From contig CANKOI010000005.1 in NCBI GenBank assembly GCA_947484175.1, forward strand, positions 1 through 64,000: 64,000 nt of DNA, read 5' to 3'. The notes under the pieces are model-generated. The model ran no database searches. It saw only the letters and a program-made list of their open reading frames with translations, and was not told the origin of the DNA. Both the position numbers and the translations under genes were made by a program. Shown here one piece after another: positions 46,300-55,992 of the stretch (positions within the stretch are counted from its first letter, which is position 1; every line of letters begins with the position of its first letter). The stretch comes from Deltaproteobacteria bacterium. GTDB taxonomy: Bacteria; Myxococcota_A; UBA796; SXON01.

Positions 46300-47871
46300 A
46301 TGGACCCGATAGAAACGCTCGCCCACGAAGCCGCCCGCCGGCGAACGTTCGCGATCATCTCCCATCCGGACGCCGGCAAGACCACGCTCACGGAGAAGCT
46401 CCTGCTCTACGGGGGAGCCATTCACATCGCCGGCGCTGTGAAGTCGCGAAAGGCCAGCCGACACGCGGTGAGCGATTGGATGCAGATGGAGCAGGAGCGC
46501 GGCATCTCCATCACCAGCTCCGTGCTGCAGTTCGACCACCACGGCTGCCGCCTCAACCTCTTGGACACTCCCGGCCACGCCGACTTCTCCGAGGACACCT
46601 ACCGGGTGCTCGCCGCGGTGGACTGCGCCGTGATGCTGATCGACAACGCCAAGGGTGTGGAAGAGCGCACCCGCAAACTCTTCGACGTGTGCCGGCTGCG
46701 CGGCATCCCGGTGCTCACGTTCATCAACAAGTGCGACCGCGAAGGCATCGAGCCCCTCACCCTCCTCGACGACGTGAGCCGGGCCCTGGGGATCGAATGT
46801 GCGCCCGTAAACTGGCCGGTGGGCACCGGGCGCGACTTCGTCGGCGTGTACGAACGCGCGTCGGGAAAGGTGCTCCGTTTTGGAGAAGGACGAGGCACCG
46901 ACCTCGTTCAGTTCGAGGCGATCGACCCGTCGGCGCTCGAAGCGGGCCTGTTAGCCAAGCTCAACGAGGACCGCGAGCTCCTCGACATGGCCGGGGAAAC
47001 CTACGATCCGGAGAGCTTCCGCGCCGGCCTGCAAACGCCGGTGTTCTTCGGGTCTGCCATGAAGAACTTCGGCGTGGAGCCCTTCCTCAACGCCATGGTC
47101 AACATGGCGCCGGGGCCGGGCATGCGGCCCTGTGTGGGCGAGGCGCGCGAACCTTGCGACCCCCGCTTCTCCGGCTTCATCTTCAAGATCCAAGCGAACA
47201 TGAACCCGCGCCACCGCGACAGGGTGGCGTTTCTTCGCATCCAGAGTGGAAAGTTTGAGCGCTCGATGGAAGTGCAGGTGCATCGAACCGGCCAAACGCT
47301 GAAGCTGAGCAAGCCCCACACCTTCCTCGGGAGCGACCGCGAACTGCTCGAAGAAGCCTGGCCAGGCGATGTGGTGGGCCTGTTCGACCCCGGCGAGCTG
47401 CGTATCGGCGACACACTCTACGTCGGGCCGAAGGTGGAGTTTCAGGGCATCCCCCGTTTTGCCCCCGAGCACTTCGCACGCGTCAAGCTCAAAGACCCGA
47501 TGCGCCGTAAGCACCTGTCGGCTGGGCTCCAACAGCTCAGCTCCGAAGGCGCAATCCAGCTGTTCTTCCGCCCCGAGCTGGGCGACCAGGACCCCTTCCT
47601 CGGCGCCGTGGGGCAGCTCCAGTTCGAGGTGTTGTTGCATCGCCTCGAAACGGAGTACGGCGTCAAGTCGGTGCTCGACCCGAGCCCCTTCCGCATCGCA
47701 CGGTGGATTCGCGGCGATGTAGGCCTCGCTTGGTTGCGGTCGCGGCGCGACTACACCGTCGTGGAGGACCGCCATGGCCGCCCGGTGGTGCTCGCCGAGA
47801 GCCCGTGGCCGCTCCAGTACGCGCTGCGCGAGAACCCGGGAACAGAGCTGCTCGAAGTCGAGCCGCTGTAG
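46300..47871 (+). CDS. prfC: Peptide chain release factor 3
   Basis: RRTFAIISHPDAGKTTLTEKLLLYGGAI..., LLDTPGHADFSEDTYRVL, INKCDREG. Confidence 0.96.
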   Translation: MDPIETLAHEAARRRTFAIISHPDAGKTTLTEKLLLYGGAIHIAGAVKSRKASRHAVSDWMQMEQERGISITSSVLQFDHHGCRLNLLDTPGHADFSEDTYRVLAAVDCAVMLIDNAKGVEERTRKLFDVCRLRGIPVLTFINKCDREGIEPLTLLDDVSRALGIECAPVNWPVGTGRDFVGVYERASGKVLRFGEGRGTDLVQFEAIDPSALEAGLLAKLNEDRELLDMAGETYDPESFRAGLQTPVFFGSAMKNFGVEPFLNAMVNMAPGPGMRPCVGEAREPCDPRFSGFIFKIQANMNPRHRDRVAFLRIQSGKFERSMEVQVHRTGQTLKLSKPHTFLGSDRELLEEAWPGDVVGLFDPGELRIGDTLYVGPKVEFQGIPRFAPEHFARVKLKDPMRRKHLSAGLQQLSSEGAIQLFFRPELGDQDPFLGAVGQLQFEVLLHRLETEYGVKSVLDPSPFRIARWIRGDVGLAWLRSRRDYTVVEDRHGRPVVLAESPWPLQYALRENPGTELLEVEPL

Positions 47872-47905
47872 CCTGCGAAGTCGCGGTCCGGTGTACACTC
47901 CGCAG

Positions 47906-48886
47906 GTGAGCCGCCGCCTCGTGTTCGTGCTGGCCGTTGCGGGTTTGCTGCTCGCCATGGCGTGGTGGGCGCAGCGCGCCGACGGCGCGAGGCTGGGGGC
48001 CTGGAGCCCGCCGCGCCTGATCTTCGGGAAGGACACTCGCCCGGATGCCGCGGTTGCCACGGAAGAGGACGGGCGCGAGTGGGGGGTGGTGAGCTGTGTG
48101 GTGGACCCGTCCTTAGGGGAGAAGCCCGGCCGGCTAGTGGCCACGGAGTCTGAGGGGAACGGTGTCGTGGTCAGCACCACTGCGGGTCGGGAGCTCAGCC
48201 TCGTGTTGCCGCCCGGCGACTGGAAGGTGAGCTGGCACGCCAACGTCGAGGGCCGCCGCGCTGAGGTGCGCCGGGTAGGGATCGCGGTCGTCGAGGCGGG
48301 AAACGTGGACCGCTGCCGAATCGAGGGCTCCGGGTGGACCCTCGGCGGACAGGTCACGGACCTCGACGGCGAGCCCACCCCGGGCGCGTGGGTGGAAGGC
48401 TGCGGGGAGGCAACCACCACCGACGAGGCCGGCCGTTATTCTCTCTTGACCCAGAACGGCGACTGCTTGCTGCGTGCTTGGAGCCGCGACGGCGAGCTCC
48501 GGCGCCCTGGCGAGGCCGAGTACTTCGACGCCTTCGCCCCCCCTGCCGCCATCAACCTTCGGGTAAACGTCGACCCCATCGGCGGGTTGGGGATGGGGCT
48601 CGCCACCAACACCGACGGCCTATCCGTGGTGTTCGTGGCCGATGAGTCTCCGGCGGCAGCGGCAGGAATTGTGGCCGGCGACCTCGTCGTGGCGGTGGAT
48701 GGGGTGTCCGCCGCGGGGTGGAGCACCCTTCGCGGCGTGCAAAGCATCACCGGCGATCCCGGCACCCGGGTGGCGATCCGGGTCCGCTCCGAGGGAGGTG
48801 AAGAGCGGGAGCTCAGCCTAGAGCGGGCTCGCATCGCCGAGGCGGAGCCTGCCGTCGCCGATACGGGGTCGCTACTCGCCCCCTGA
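47906..48886 (+). CDS. Membrane-anchored PDZ-domain protein with carboxypeptidase-regulatory-like region
   Basis: N-terminal TM VFVLAVAGLLLAMAWW; GEPTPGAWVEG...TTDEAGRYSL; PDZ AGIVAGDLVVAVDGVSAAGWSTLRGVQSITGDPGTRVAIRV. Confidence 0.75.
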   Translation: MSRRLVFVLAVAGLLLAMAWWAQRADGARLGAWSPPRLIFGKDTRPDAAVATEEDGREWGVVSCVVDPSLGEKPGRLVATESEGNGVVVSTTAGRELSLVLPPGDWKVSWHANVEGRRAEVRRVGIAVVEAGNVDRCRIEGSGWTLGGQVTDLDGEPTPGAWVEGCGEATTTDEAGRYSLLTQNGDCLLRAWSRDGELRRPGEAEYFDAFAPPAAINLRVNVDPIGGLGMGLATNTDGLSVVFVADESPAAAAGIVAGDLVVAVDGVSAAGWSTLRGVQSITGDPGTRVAIRVRSEGGEERELSLERARIAEAEPAVADTGSLLAP

Positions 48887-50815
48887 AGCGGGCAGGCCCC
48901 ATTCGCCGCGCGCACCGAGGAGCGGGATCACCACGGGCCCCGCCACACTCTGCTGCGCGTCGTAGTCGTAACTCCACACCTCGTACATCACGTTGTTGCC
49001 CGGCGGAACGAACCAGAGTTCGCCATACAGCGCGAGGCTCCACGTCCGGAACCGCCAGTCCTTCTGGACATGCACGTCCACCTTCTGAAAGAACGGCAGC
49101 CTCGCGCTATTCGGCTCCCCCAGCACGGCTTCGTACTGGTCGCTGGCCGCCAAGAAGGTGCCATCCACGATGGGGGTGTAGGGCAATCCGGCGCTGGCTC
49201 GGTATCGGAGCCCGACGTTCCATGTGGGCCGAACGTTCCAGCTCCCGACGAGGTTCACGGCCCAGGGCTGGTCGTAGTCGGAGGGGTGACCGTCGTGCTC
49301 GCTCCGCGAAGCGGCGACCGAGGCGCTCGCGAAGAAGCGCTGACGGATTCGATACCGGCTCTCCACTTCCACTCCCCACGCGGTGCCGTCGACCGAGCGC
49401 GGACCCTCGCCCACCTCGGTCTCCACGAGGTCTTCGCTCAGCTTCCCGTACACGTCGAAAGCAAGCTCCCAGCGGTGCGCGATGGCGTAGTCGAACCCCA
49501 GCGCGGCCTGACGCGAGACCGACGGCGGCAACCAGGGATCGCCCACTTCAGGGGCGAGGTGCAGCAAGTCGGGGAACTGGCTGTACTGGCCGGCAGCTAA
49601 GCGGAGCTGTTCGTCCTCCCCGATCTTCCACCGGGCGTTGAAGCGCGGGTCGACGACGGTGCGGCCGGTGAGGGTGTCGCCGTCGGCACGCACTCCGGGA
49701 ACGAACCGAAACGGGCCGGCACGCAGGCGGGCCTCCGCGTACGCCCCGCCCATGACCCGCTCCACGGTTTCCGAAGCGCTCACGCCGCGCAGAAGCAGCG
49801 CCGACTCTCGCGCCAGCTCGGACCACGCACGGTCGGTCTGCACCTCGAGCGCCAGCGATTCGTACCGACCCTCCACCCCCACCGCGAGATGGAACCACGG
49901 TTTCACGAGCAACAGCGCATCCTCACGGCCCTGCACGCGAAGGAGGTCCTGTCGATCGAGCGCACCCGGCATGCTCCCGGAGATGCCGTAGCTGGTGGCG
50001 GCCACCGCACCGTCCAGACGGTTCGCCCCCAGCAGATGGCGATGGGACAGCTGCGCCAAGCCGTACTGTTTTCGAAAGGCAAAGCTGGGGTTGACCGTCT
50101 GCTCGTAGGGGTCTAGCTGATCGGGCTCGCCAGCGAAGCGCGTGTACTCATCGCTGGCACCCACGAGGCTCAGCGCCCACCGCGCGTCGGCGCTGGGCGC
50201 GTACTCCAAACGGCCGAAGCCGTCGGCGAAGATGGGGAACGCACTGTACTGGGGGTCGTCCCGGGTGACGAGGTCCAGAAAACTGCGGCGGGCGCTGGCC
50301 CGAACGGTCCAGTCGTCCCCGCTAGGGGCGGTGGCCTCCGTGCCGATCATCACGAAGTTCACGTTGGCGCTGGCGCGGGCGGCCTCCGGGCGAGTCCACG
50401 TGCTCGTGGCGTCCACGATGCCGCCGGTGGCGTTGCCGTGCTCCGCCCCGAAGGTGGAGGGGAGCAACTGCAGCTCGTCGAGCAGGCGCGTGGGGATGAC
50501 GGAGCTGTACCCGTTGAAGTGGTACAGGTAGGGAATCTCGATGCCGTCGAGCAGGTAGCGAGTTTCCCGGGGGTCGGCGCCGCGCACGGCGATGTCACCG
50601 GCGGTGGGGGAATACTCTGGCGTGATCGCCACACCCGGCAGCGACTGCACGAGCCGGACAGCATCTTCGAACGTGCCGGGCGTGAGCAGCACGCGCTCGC
50701 GATCGAGCGTGTGTTCGGCCACGACCGGGGCATCGCGACGGGCCTCAACCACCACCTCGAGCTTGGCCGGAGGCGCATCCTCGGCCGCGGCCCAAGAAAG
50801 CAGGAAGAGGCTCAC
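48872..50815 (-). CDS. TonB-dependent receptor
   Basis: GTG start overlapping the upstream lipoprotein stop; DAVRLVQSLPGVAITPEYSPTAGDIAVRGADPRETRYLLDGIEIPYLYHF. Confidence 0.88.
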   Translation of the reverse strand: MSLFLLSWAAAEDAPPAKLEVVVEARRDAPVVAEHTLDRERVLLTPGTFEDAVRLVQSLPGVAITPEYSPTAGDIAVRGADPRETRYLLDGIEIPYLYHFNGYSSVIPTRLLDELQLLPSTFGAEHGNATGGIVDATSTWTRPEAARASANVNFVMIGTEATAPSGDDWTVRASARRSFLDLVTRDDPQYSAFPIFADGFGRLEYAPSADARWALSLVGASDEYTRFAGEPDQLDPYEQTVNPSFAFRKQYGLAQLSHRHLLGANRLDGAVAATSYGISGSMPGALDRQDLLRVQGREDALLLVKPWFHLAVGVEGRYESLALEVQTDRAWSELARESALLLRGVSASETVERVMGGAYAEARLRAGPFRFVPGVRADGDTLTGRTVVDPRFNARWKIGEDEQLRLAAGQYSQFPDLLHLAPEVGDPWLPPSVSRQAALGFDYAIAHRWELAFDVYGKLSEDLVETEVGEGPRSVDGTAWGVEVESRYRIRQRFFASASVAASRSEHDGHPSDYDQPWAVNLVGSWNVRPTWNVGLRYRASAGLPYTPIVDGTFLAASDQYEAVLGEPNSARLPFFQKVDVHVQKDWRFRTWSLALYGELWFVPPGNNVMYEVWSYDYDAQQSVAGPVVIPLLGARGEWGLPASGGE

Positions 50816-51612
50816 GGCACCACCTCCCCGCGCAGGCGGACCCGCGCGCCCACCGTTTCGCCGAGGCCGCAGCGCCGCTCCAGCAGGTCCGTAGCGGTCC
50901 AGTGCCCGTCGGCCGTGCCGCAAGGAGCCGCCGGCGTCTCGGTGCCGTCGTCCGCCACGACCCCCGTGAGCTCGAAGCCGCGTACTGCCGACGCCTGGGT
51001 GAGCGTGGCCAAGAGGGTGGCGCCGCCTTCCGGCGTGGACGCGGGCACTGGCAGCAGCCGGCCATCCTGCGCAAGGAAAGGCCCGCTCACACCCACCGGA
51101 ACGTCGAAGGTCTCCCACCCCACGCCCCCCGCGCCGTCGAACCACAGCGCCACCACCGGCCACACCCCCGCCGCGACCGCCTTCCCCTCCGCATCCACAC
51201 CCGTCCATGTCGTGGTCGCAGCGCCACTCTCATCAAAGGTCCCCGTTGGGGCCATCCAATGCACCGTGGCGGCCTCGGACAGCGTCAGCGACAGCTCAGC
51301 ACCGTCGTCCGTCAGCTCCCGACTCCACGCCTCCACAGTCGGCGAAACGTGGCCGGGCTCCACCCACAGCTCACCGCGCTCGGTGGCGCCCGTGGCGTCC
51401 GTAATCGCCAGCGCGATCAGGCCCGCCTCCGGGGCGCTCCAAGCCTGGGCAGGCGGCGACTCGCTCCACGCGTCCGAACCTTCCCACACGAACGCCCGCG
51501 CCTGTGCGAAGTCACCTTCCGGCGCAGACATGCCCACGATCCGCAGGTCAGCGAGATCGTGACGGTCGAGGGCGAAGGGCTCGTAGCAGCCGAATGCGAG
51601 GACGAGCAGCAC
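50812..51612 (-). CDS. Lipoprotein overlapping the downstream TonB receptor start
   Basis: MLLVLAFG|CYEPFALDRHDLADLRIVGMSAPEG; GTGA overlap with 50815. Confidence 0.65.
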   Translation of the reverse strand: MLLVLAFGCYEPFALDRHDLADLRIVGMSAPEGDFAQARAFVWEGSDAWSESPPAQAWSAPEAGLIALAITDATGATERGELWVEPGHVSPTVEAWSRELTDDGAELSLTLSEAATVHWMAPTGTFDESGAATTTWTGVDAEGKAVAAGVWPVVALWFDGAGGVGWETFDVPVGVSGPFLAQDGRLLPVPASTPEGGATLLATLTQASAVRGFELTGVVADDGTETPAAPCGTADGHWTATDLLERRCGLGETVGARVRLRGEVVP

Positions 51613-51695
51613 GCCGCGGTGCTAACCCGGGGCTCCGCCGAGATCGTCTACCGCCGGGTTGCGGTCGGTCAGCGCATCGTCGCGCGAGGCCCCGC

Positions 51696-52457
51696 TCACT
51701 TCGCCGCGACCGCCAGCTCCTCACCACGCTGTTCGGGGGGCAAGGCTTCGTTCACCACCCGGTGCACCTCCGCCACATGAAGTTCGAGGGTGTCGAGGGT
51801 CCACAGGCTGGTGTCGATGGCGGGCAGCACCTTCACGTTCACTTCGCCGGGGTGGATGAGGAAGCTGTTTTTGCGCCAGATGCGGTGGGCCCCGCTCACC
51901 ACCACCGGCACGACCGGCAGCCCCGTGGCCAGCGCCAAGTGAACAAACCCCTTTTTGAAGGACCGCAACCTCCCGTCCTTCGACCGCGTTCCTTCCGGCC
52001 AAATCCACAAGCCGAGTCCGTTCTCGCGCACCAGCTCCGCCATGTTGGCGAGCGCGGCGATGGCACTCCCCCGGTTCGAACGGTCGATGCGCAGATGCCC
52101 CGACATCACGTACAGCTGGCCGAAGAAGGGGTAGTAGGCGACCTCCTTCTTCGCCACCCCGCACACCCCGATGGGGCTCAGCCAGATGCCCAGAAAGATG
52201 TCGATGGGGGACGTGTGGTTGGACACGTAGATGGCCGGCATCGAGCGGTCCATCTCCGGCTTCGCGCCGCCGGTCACGGTGGTTCCGGTGACCGCGAGGA
52301 TGCTGCGGCCCACGATGTGCCCGAAAACGTTGCACACGCGGATGCGCAGCGTGCGCCAGGGCAAAAGCAGGGTGCAGAGGACAGCGAAGATCGCCACCGC
52401 AACGACCATGATGAGCAGGCCGAGCAGCTGACGGACCGCACTGGAGAGAAGTGCCAT
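51696..52457 (-). CDS. plsC: 1-acyl-sn-glycerol-3-phosphate acyltransferase (PlsC family)
   Basis: IYVSNHTSPIDIFLGIWL (HX4D), LWIWPEGTRSKDGRL. Confidence 0.93.
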   Translation of the reverse strand: MALLSSAVRQLLGLLIMVVAVAIFAVLCTLLLPWRTLRIRVCNVFGHIVGRSILAVTGTTVTGGAKPEMDRSMPAIYVSNHTSPIDIFLGIWLSPIGVCGVAKKEVAYYPFFGQLYVMSGHLRIDRSNRGSAIAALANMAELVRENGLGLWIWPEGTRSKDGRLRSFKKGFVHLALATGLPVVPVVVSGAHRIWRKNSFLIHPGEVNVKVLPAIDTSLWTLDTLELHVAEVHRVVNEALPPEQRGEELAVAAK

Positions 52458-52517
52458 TCCGCCAATCTCGCACGCCGAGGTCACGGGATCGTCACCACGT
52501 GCTAAAGACCTGCCCTC

Positions 52518-53531
52518 GTGCCGGTCTACCTCTCGCTCCCTGCCGCGAACCTGCCGCCGGCCGTGGTGCCCAACGAGGCGGTCATCGAACGGGTTCGCGC
52601 GCGCTTCCGGGGCGGCGCCCTGCAGTGGAAGGCGCTCGAGCGCGCCCTTCGTTTGGTCTTCCAGAGCTGCGGGACGACTGTGCGGCACCAAGAAACCGCC
52701 GAGCCGGCTGCGCCGGGCCTGCACGCCGCCAACCGAGCGGCCGACGTGCTGCGGGAGCAGGAGCTGCGGGCCGACGCCCTCGACACCGTCGTGTACGGCA
52801 GCATCGCCCGTACCGTCTTCGAGCCCGCGACGGCGTGTGAGGTGGCCGCCCGCATCGGAGCTCACCGGGCCCTAGCGTTCGACGTCGTGGCTGCCTGTGC
52901 GGGCCCCCTGGTGGCCGTCGAACAGCTGCTGGGGAAGGCTGCGATCGATCCGAGCTGGCGGCTCGGGGTGATCACGTCCGCTTCGCTCTCGGAGGGGCAT
53001 CTCAGCTACGACATCCAGGTCCTCGACGACCTCGAGACCCTCGCCGCCGGCCTCACAATCGGCAACGCATCCACGGCCATGCTGATGGGTCGGCGTCCAT
53101 TCCGGCACGGGGGGCGCATCGTGGCCACGCACACTCAGGGTCAGTCGGCTCAACACGCGCTCTGCCAGGTGCCCACCAACGGGCCCTTCCTCTCCTCACG
53201 GGCCACCCTCGTGCAACTTGCGGCGCTCGTTCCGCAGCACGTCGAGGCGGTCACGCGCCGCGCCGGCTGGGCGATCCGCGATGTGGACTTGTTCGTGTTC
53301 CACCAGCCCTCCGACCGCGTGCTGCGCGGAGTGGCCCGCACCCTCGGGGTGCCCGCCGACCGGGTGCCGCAGCTTCATGGCCTGCACGCCAACACCGAGG
53401 CCAGCGCGGTGCCGCTGGCGCTGCGTACGCTGCACGACACCGGCCGCCTGCGCCCCGGGATGAAGTTGCTGTTGGGCTCGGCGGCAGCGGGCTTCACGAT
53501 GGCCTCGGTGCTGGTAGAATGGGAGGGCTGA
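52518..53531 (+). CDS. Beta-ketoacyl-ACP synthase III-like (FabH/OleA-type) protein
   Basis: FDVVAACAGPLVAVEQL (Cys), DLFVFHQPSDRVL (His), LHANTEASAVPLALRTL (Asn). Confidence 0.85.
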   Translation: MPVYLSLPAANLPPAVVPNEAVIERVRARFRGGALQWKALERALRLVFQSCGTTVRHQETAEPAAPGLHAANRAADVLREQELRADALDTVVYGSIARTVFEPATACEVAARIGAHRALAFDVVAACAGPLVAVEQLLGKAAIDPSWRLGVITSASLSEGHLSYDIQVLDDLETLAAGLTIGNASTAMLMGRRPFRHGGRIVATHTQGQSAQHALCQVPTNGPFLSSRATLVQLAALVPQHVEAVTRRAGWAIRDVDLFVFHQPSDRVLRGVARTLGVPADRVPQLHGLHANTEASAVPLALRTLHDTGRLRPGMKLLLGSAAAGFTMASVLVEWEG

Positions 53532-53538
53532 GAGACTG

Positions 53539-55206
53539 GTGACCCTCCCTCCCCTTCTGCTCCTAATGGCCTGCGAGCCTGTCGGCGGCGCAGCGTGCGA
53601 GAACGGGCTCGATGCCAACGCCGACGGGAAGTGCGACGCCCTCGTGGCCGACTGGTCGGAGGGCGCTTCGATTGAGCCGGGCACCGACCGCCACAACATC
53701 TACGAGCTCGAAGCAGCCTCGCTCGAGACCACCACGGCAGCCGGCCTCGCGCACGCCTCTGCTTGGCCCGTCGGCGTGTCGGGGCTGCTGCTCCCGGACC
53801 GCTCGTTCCGCCTGCTGTTCGAGGAGGACACCACCCACGAAGGCCGCGAGACCTTCCAGACCCTCGCTGGCAACCTGCTCGGCTTCGGCACCATGGAGGA
53901 GATGACCGACTGGCTCGGGCTCGCACGCTATCCCGACGACGGATCCATCCCGCTCCCGCCCAACGCGCAGCCGGGCGACCCGATGGGCATGGGCACGGTG
54001 GATACCGAGTGGGGGCCGGCGTTCAGCGTTTCCTGCTTCGCCTGTCACGCGAGTGAGCTCTTCGGGCGGCCCGTGGTGGGGCTCACGAACCGGCGAAGCC
54101 GGGCCAACGAGTTCTTCCACAACACGCGCGTGTTCTTCCCGCTGTTTCCCGCGGCCGACTACCAGGAGCTGACGGGCGCAAGCGAACTCGAGATGGACTT
54201 GTATGTCCGGGCGCAGCAGAACCTGCCGGCCGTCGGCGCAACCCTGCCGGTCGCCCGCGGGCTCGACACCTCGCTCGCCCAAGTGGGACTCAGCCTCGCC
54301 CGACGCCAGCCCGACGCGTGGGCTACCCGCGATCCGGAGCTGGAACGGGATCCCCGCGAGAGCCTCCTCGACGACCTCGTGGCCGACAGCAAGCCCGCCG
54401 TGTGGTGGACGCTCCGCTACAAGACCCACTGGCTCGCCGACGGCAGTGTGCGCTCCGGCAACCCGGTCTTCACCAACTTCTTGTGGAACGAGATCGGCCG
54501 CGGCACCGATCTGCACGACCTCGACGACTGGATGGACGAGAACGGCGTGGCGATGGATGAGCTGACGGTGGCGATCTTCAACACGCCCGCGCCCCGCTGG
54601 GAGGACTTCCTGCCCGAACTTGTCGTCGACGTGGAGGCCGCGCAGCGAGGGGAAGTCGTGTTCGAGGCCGCGTGCGCCGGCTGCCACGGGCACTACGAGA
54701 AAGCCTGGAGCACGGGCGAGGCGGGGGTGGACGCCCTCGGCACCACACGCGTGGTGTACGCGGCGCAGACCGAAGTGCTCGACGTGGGCACCGACCCGCA
54801 ACGCGCGGAGGGCATGGGGGCCTTCGCCGAGGCGCTGAACCTCCTTGAGCTCTCGCAGGAGATGAACACGGTGCTATCGGTGCAGCAGGGCTACGTGCCG
54901 CCTCCGCTCGACGGCATCTGGTCCCGTTTTCCCTACCTCCACAACGGCAGCGTTCCCACCCTCTGCGACCTCCTTCGCCCGCCGGCCGAGCGCCCCACCC
55001 GCTTCGTGGTGGGCCCCGCCGACGACCCCGACACCGACTTCGACGCCGCTTGCGTGGGCCTGCCGTCCACGCCCCCCGCAGCCTGGCTCGAAGACGAAGC
55101 GAACGTCGTCGACACGTCGCTGCCCGGCCTCGGGAACGGCGGGCATGAGGTGGAGGTTCCCGAAGCGGACCGGGCGGACCTCGTGGAGTTTCTGAAGACG
55201 CTCTGA
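53539..55206 (+). CDS. Dihaem c-type cytochrome lipoprotein (RoxA-like / cytochrome c peroxidase superfamily)
   Basis: CxxCH at CFACH and CAGCH; GYVPPPLDGIWSRFPYLHNGSVPTL. Confidence 0.78.
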   Translation: MTLPPLLLLMACEPVGGAACENGLDANADGKCDALVADWSEGASIEPGTDRHNIYELEAASLETTTAAGLAHASAWPVGVSGLLLPDRSFRLLFEEDTTHEGRETFQTLAGNLLGFGTMEEMTDWLGLARYPDDGSIPLPPNAQPGDPMGMGTVDTEWGPAFSVSCFACHASELFGRPVVGLTNRRSRANEFFHNTRVFFPLFPAADYQELTGASELEMDLYVRAQQNLPAVGATLPVARGLDTSLAQVGLSLARRQPDAWATRDPELERDPRESLLDDLVADSKPAVWWTLRYKTHWLADGSVRSGNPVFTNFLWNEIGRGTDLHDLDDWMDENGVAMDELTVAIFNTPAPRWEDFLPELVVDVEAAQRGEVVFEAACAGCHGHYEKAWSTGEAGVDALGTTRVVYAAQTEVLDVGTDPQRAEGMGAFAEALNLLELSQEMNTVLSVQQGYVPPPLDGIWSRFPYLHNGSVPTLCDLLRPPAERPTRFVVGPADDPDTDFDAACVGLPSTPPAAWLEDEANVVDTSLPGLGNGGHEVEVPEADRADLVEFLKTL

Positions 55207-55250
55207 GTCGCTACGACCTCGGGGCGGTTCGCCGCGCAGGACGCGGCGCT
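55204..55250 (+). repeat. 3' element, copy A, starting at the stop codon of the cytochrome gene; contains CGCCGCG-CAGGA-CGCGGCG hairpin
   Basis: See copy B at 44131-44177. Confidence 0.6.
55230..55248. terminator. Hairpin between convergent genes (candidate terminator)
   Basis: Perfect 7-bp stem, 5-nt loop; not followed by a T-run. Confidence 0.4.
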
Positions 55251-55984
55251 CAGGGCTGGACCGTCTGGGCCTCGAGCACCAGCGGATCGAGGCTCTGGCG
55301 ACCGTCGTTGAGCGACTTCAGCTCCTCGGCGGGGAAGGGCTCGGCGCCGGACTGCACCACGCCGAGCACGTACGAGCGGATCGCGGCCTTGGCGGCGAAG
55401 CCCGCTTCGTTCTCAAGCCGGCTGTCCCAGTAGAGGAAGATGACCCGACGGCGCACCTCGGCGGGCTGGGTGGTGTCGCGCCAGATGGTGTCCAGGTCGG
55501 CGGGGATGTCCTTGTACACACGCTGACCGAGGTGTTCCCGCACCACTGCATCGTTGAGCGCACGCACCTCCCCGCGGGTGCCCTCCAGAACATCGGACTT
55601 GATTGCGCTGTACTTTCGCTCGCCGATCGCCCAGCCGCCGACCGAAACACACGCGGTCATCAGCGTGGGGATGCACCACAGGTAGTTCAGCGGGCTGCCC
55701 TGGTCGGCGAAGCTGTGACCGGGCGAATGAATTCTCGGCGGCTGCCGACGCAGCGACACCCACCCGTCGTCGTGAACCCACACCTGCGGGTGCCAAGGGG
55801 TGTTGTTCTTGAACACCGTGTAGTCGCCGCGCCTCTCGGAGCGGACGTACCCCTCCTCCCGGAGCTTGAGCTTCAGCGCGTCGCGCGCGCGCCCCACCTC
55901 GCGGTCGTAGATGATCATCACCTCGTCGACGTCGTCGTCGACAGGGGTTTCCTCCGCGAGCGCGAGGGCGAGCAACAGCAGCAT
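55250..55984 (-). CDS. Hypothetical exported/membrane protein
   Basis: MLLLLALALA|EETPVDDDVDEVMIIYDREV...; one internal hydrophobic segment. Confidence 0.55.
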   Translation of the reverse strand: MLLLLALALAEETPVDDDVDEVMIIYDREVGRARDALKLKLREEGYVRSERRGDYTVFKNNTPWHPQVWVHDDGWVSLRRQPPRIHSPGHSFADQGSPLNYLWCIPTLMTACVSVGGWAIGERKYSAIKSDVLEGTRGEVRALNDAVVREHLGQRVYKDIPADLDTIWRDTTQPAEVRRRVIFLYWDSRLENEAGFAAKAAIRSYVLGVVQSGAEPFPAEELKSLNDGRQSLDPLVLEAQTVQP

Positions 55985-55992
55985 GGGCCCGT

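Noticed and set aside
46296-46301. Perfect TATAAT overlapping the prfC start codon
   Set aside because: As a -10 it would place the TSS downstream of the ATG, yet the RF3 N-terminus (MDPIETLAHEAARRRTFAIISHPDAGKTT) fits this ATG; probably coincidental.
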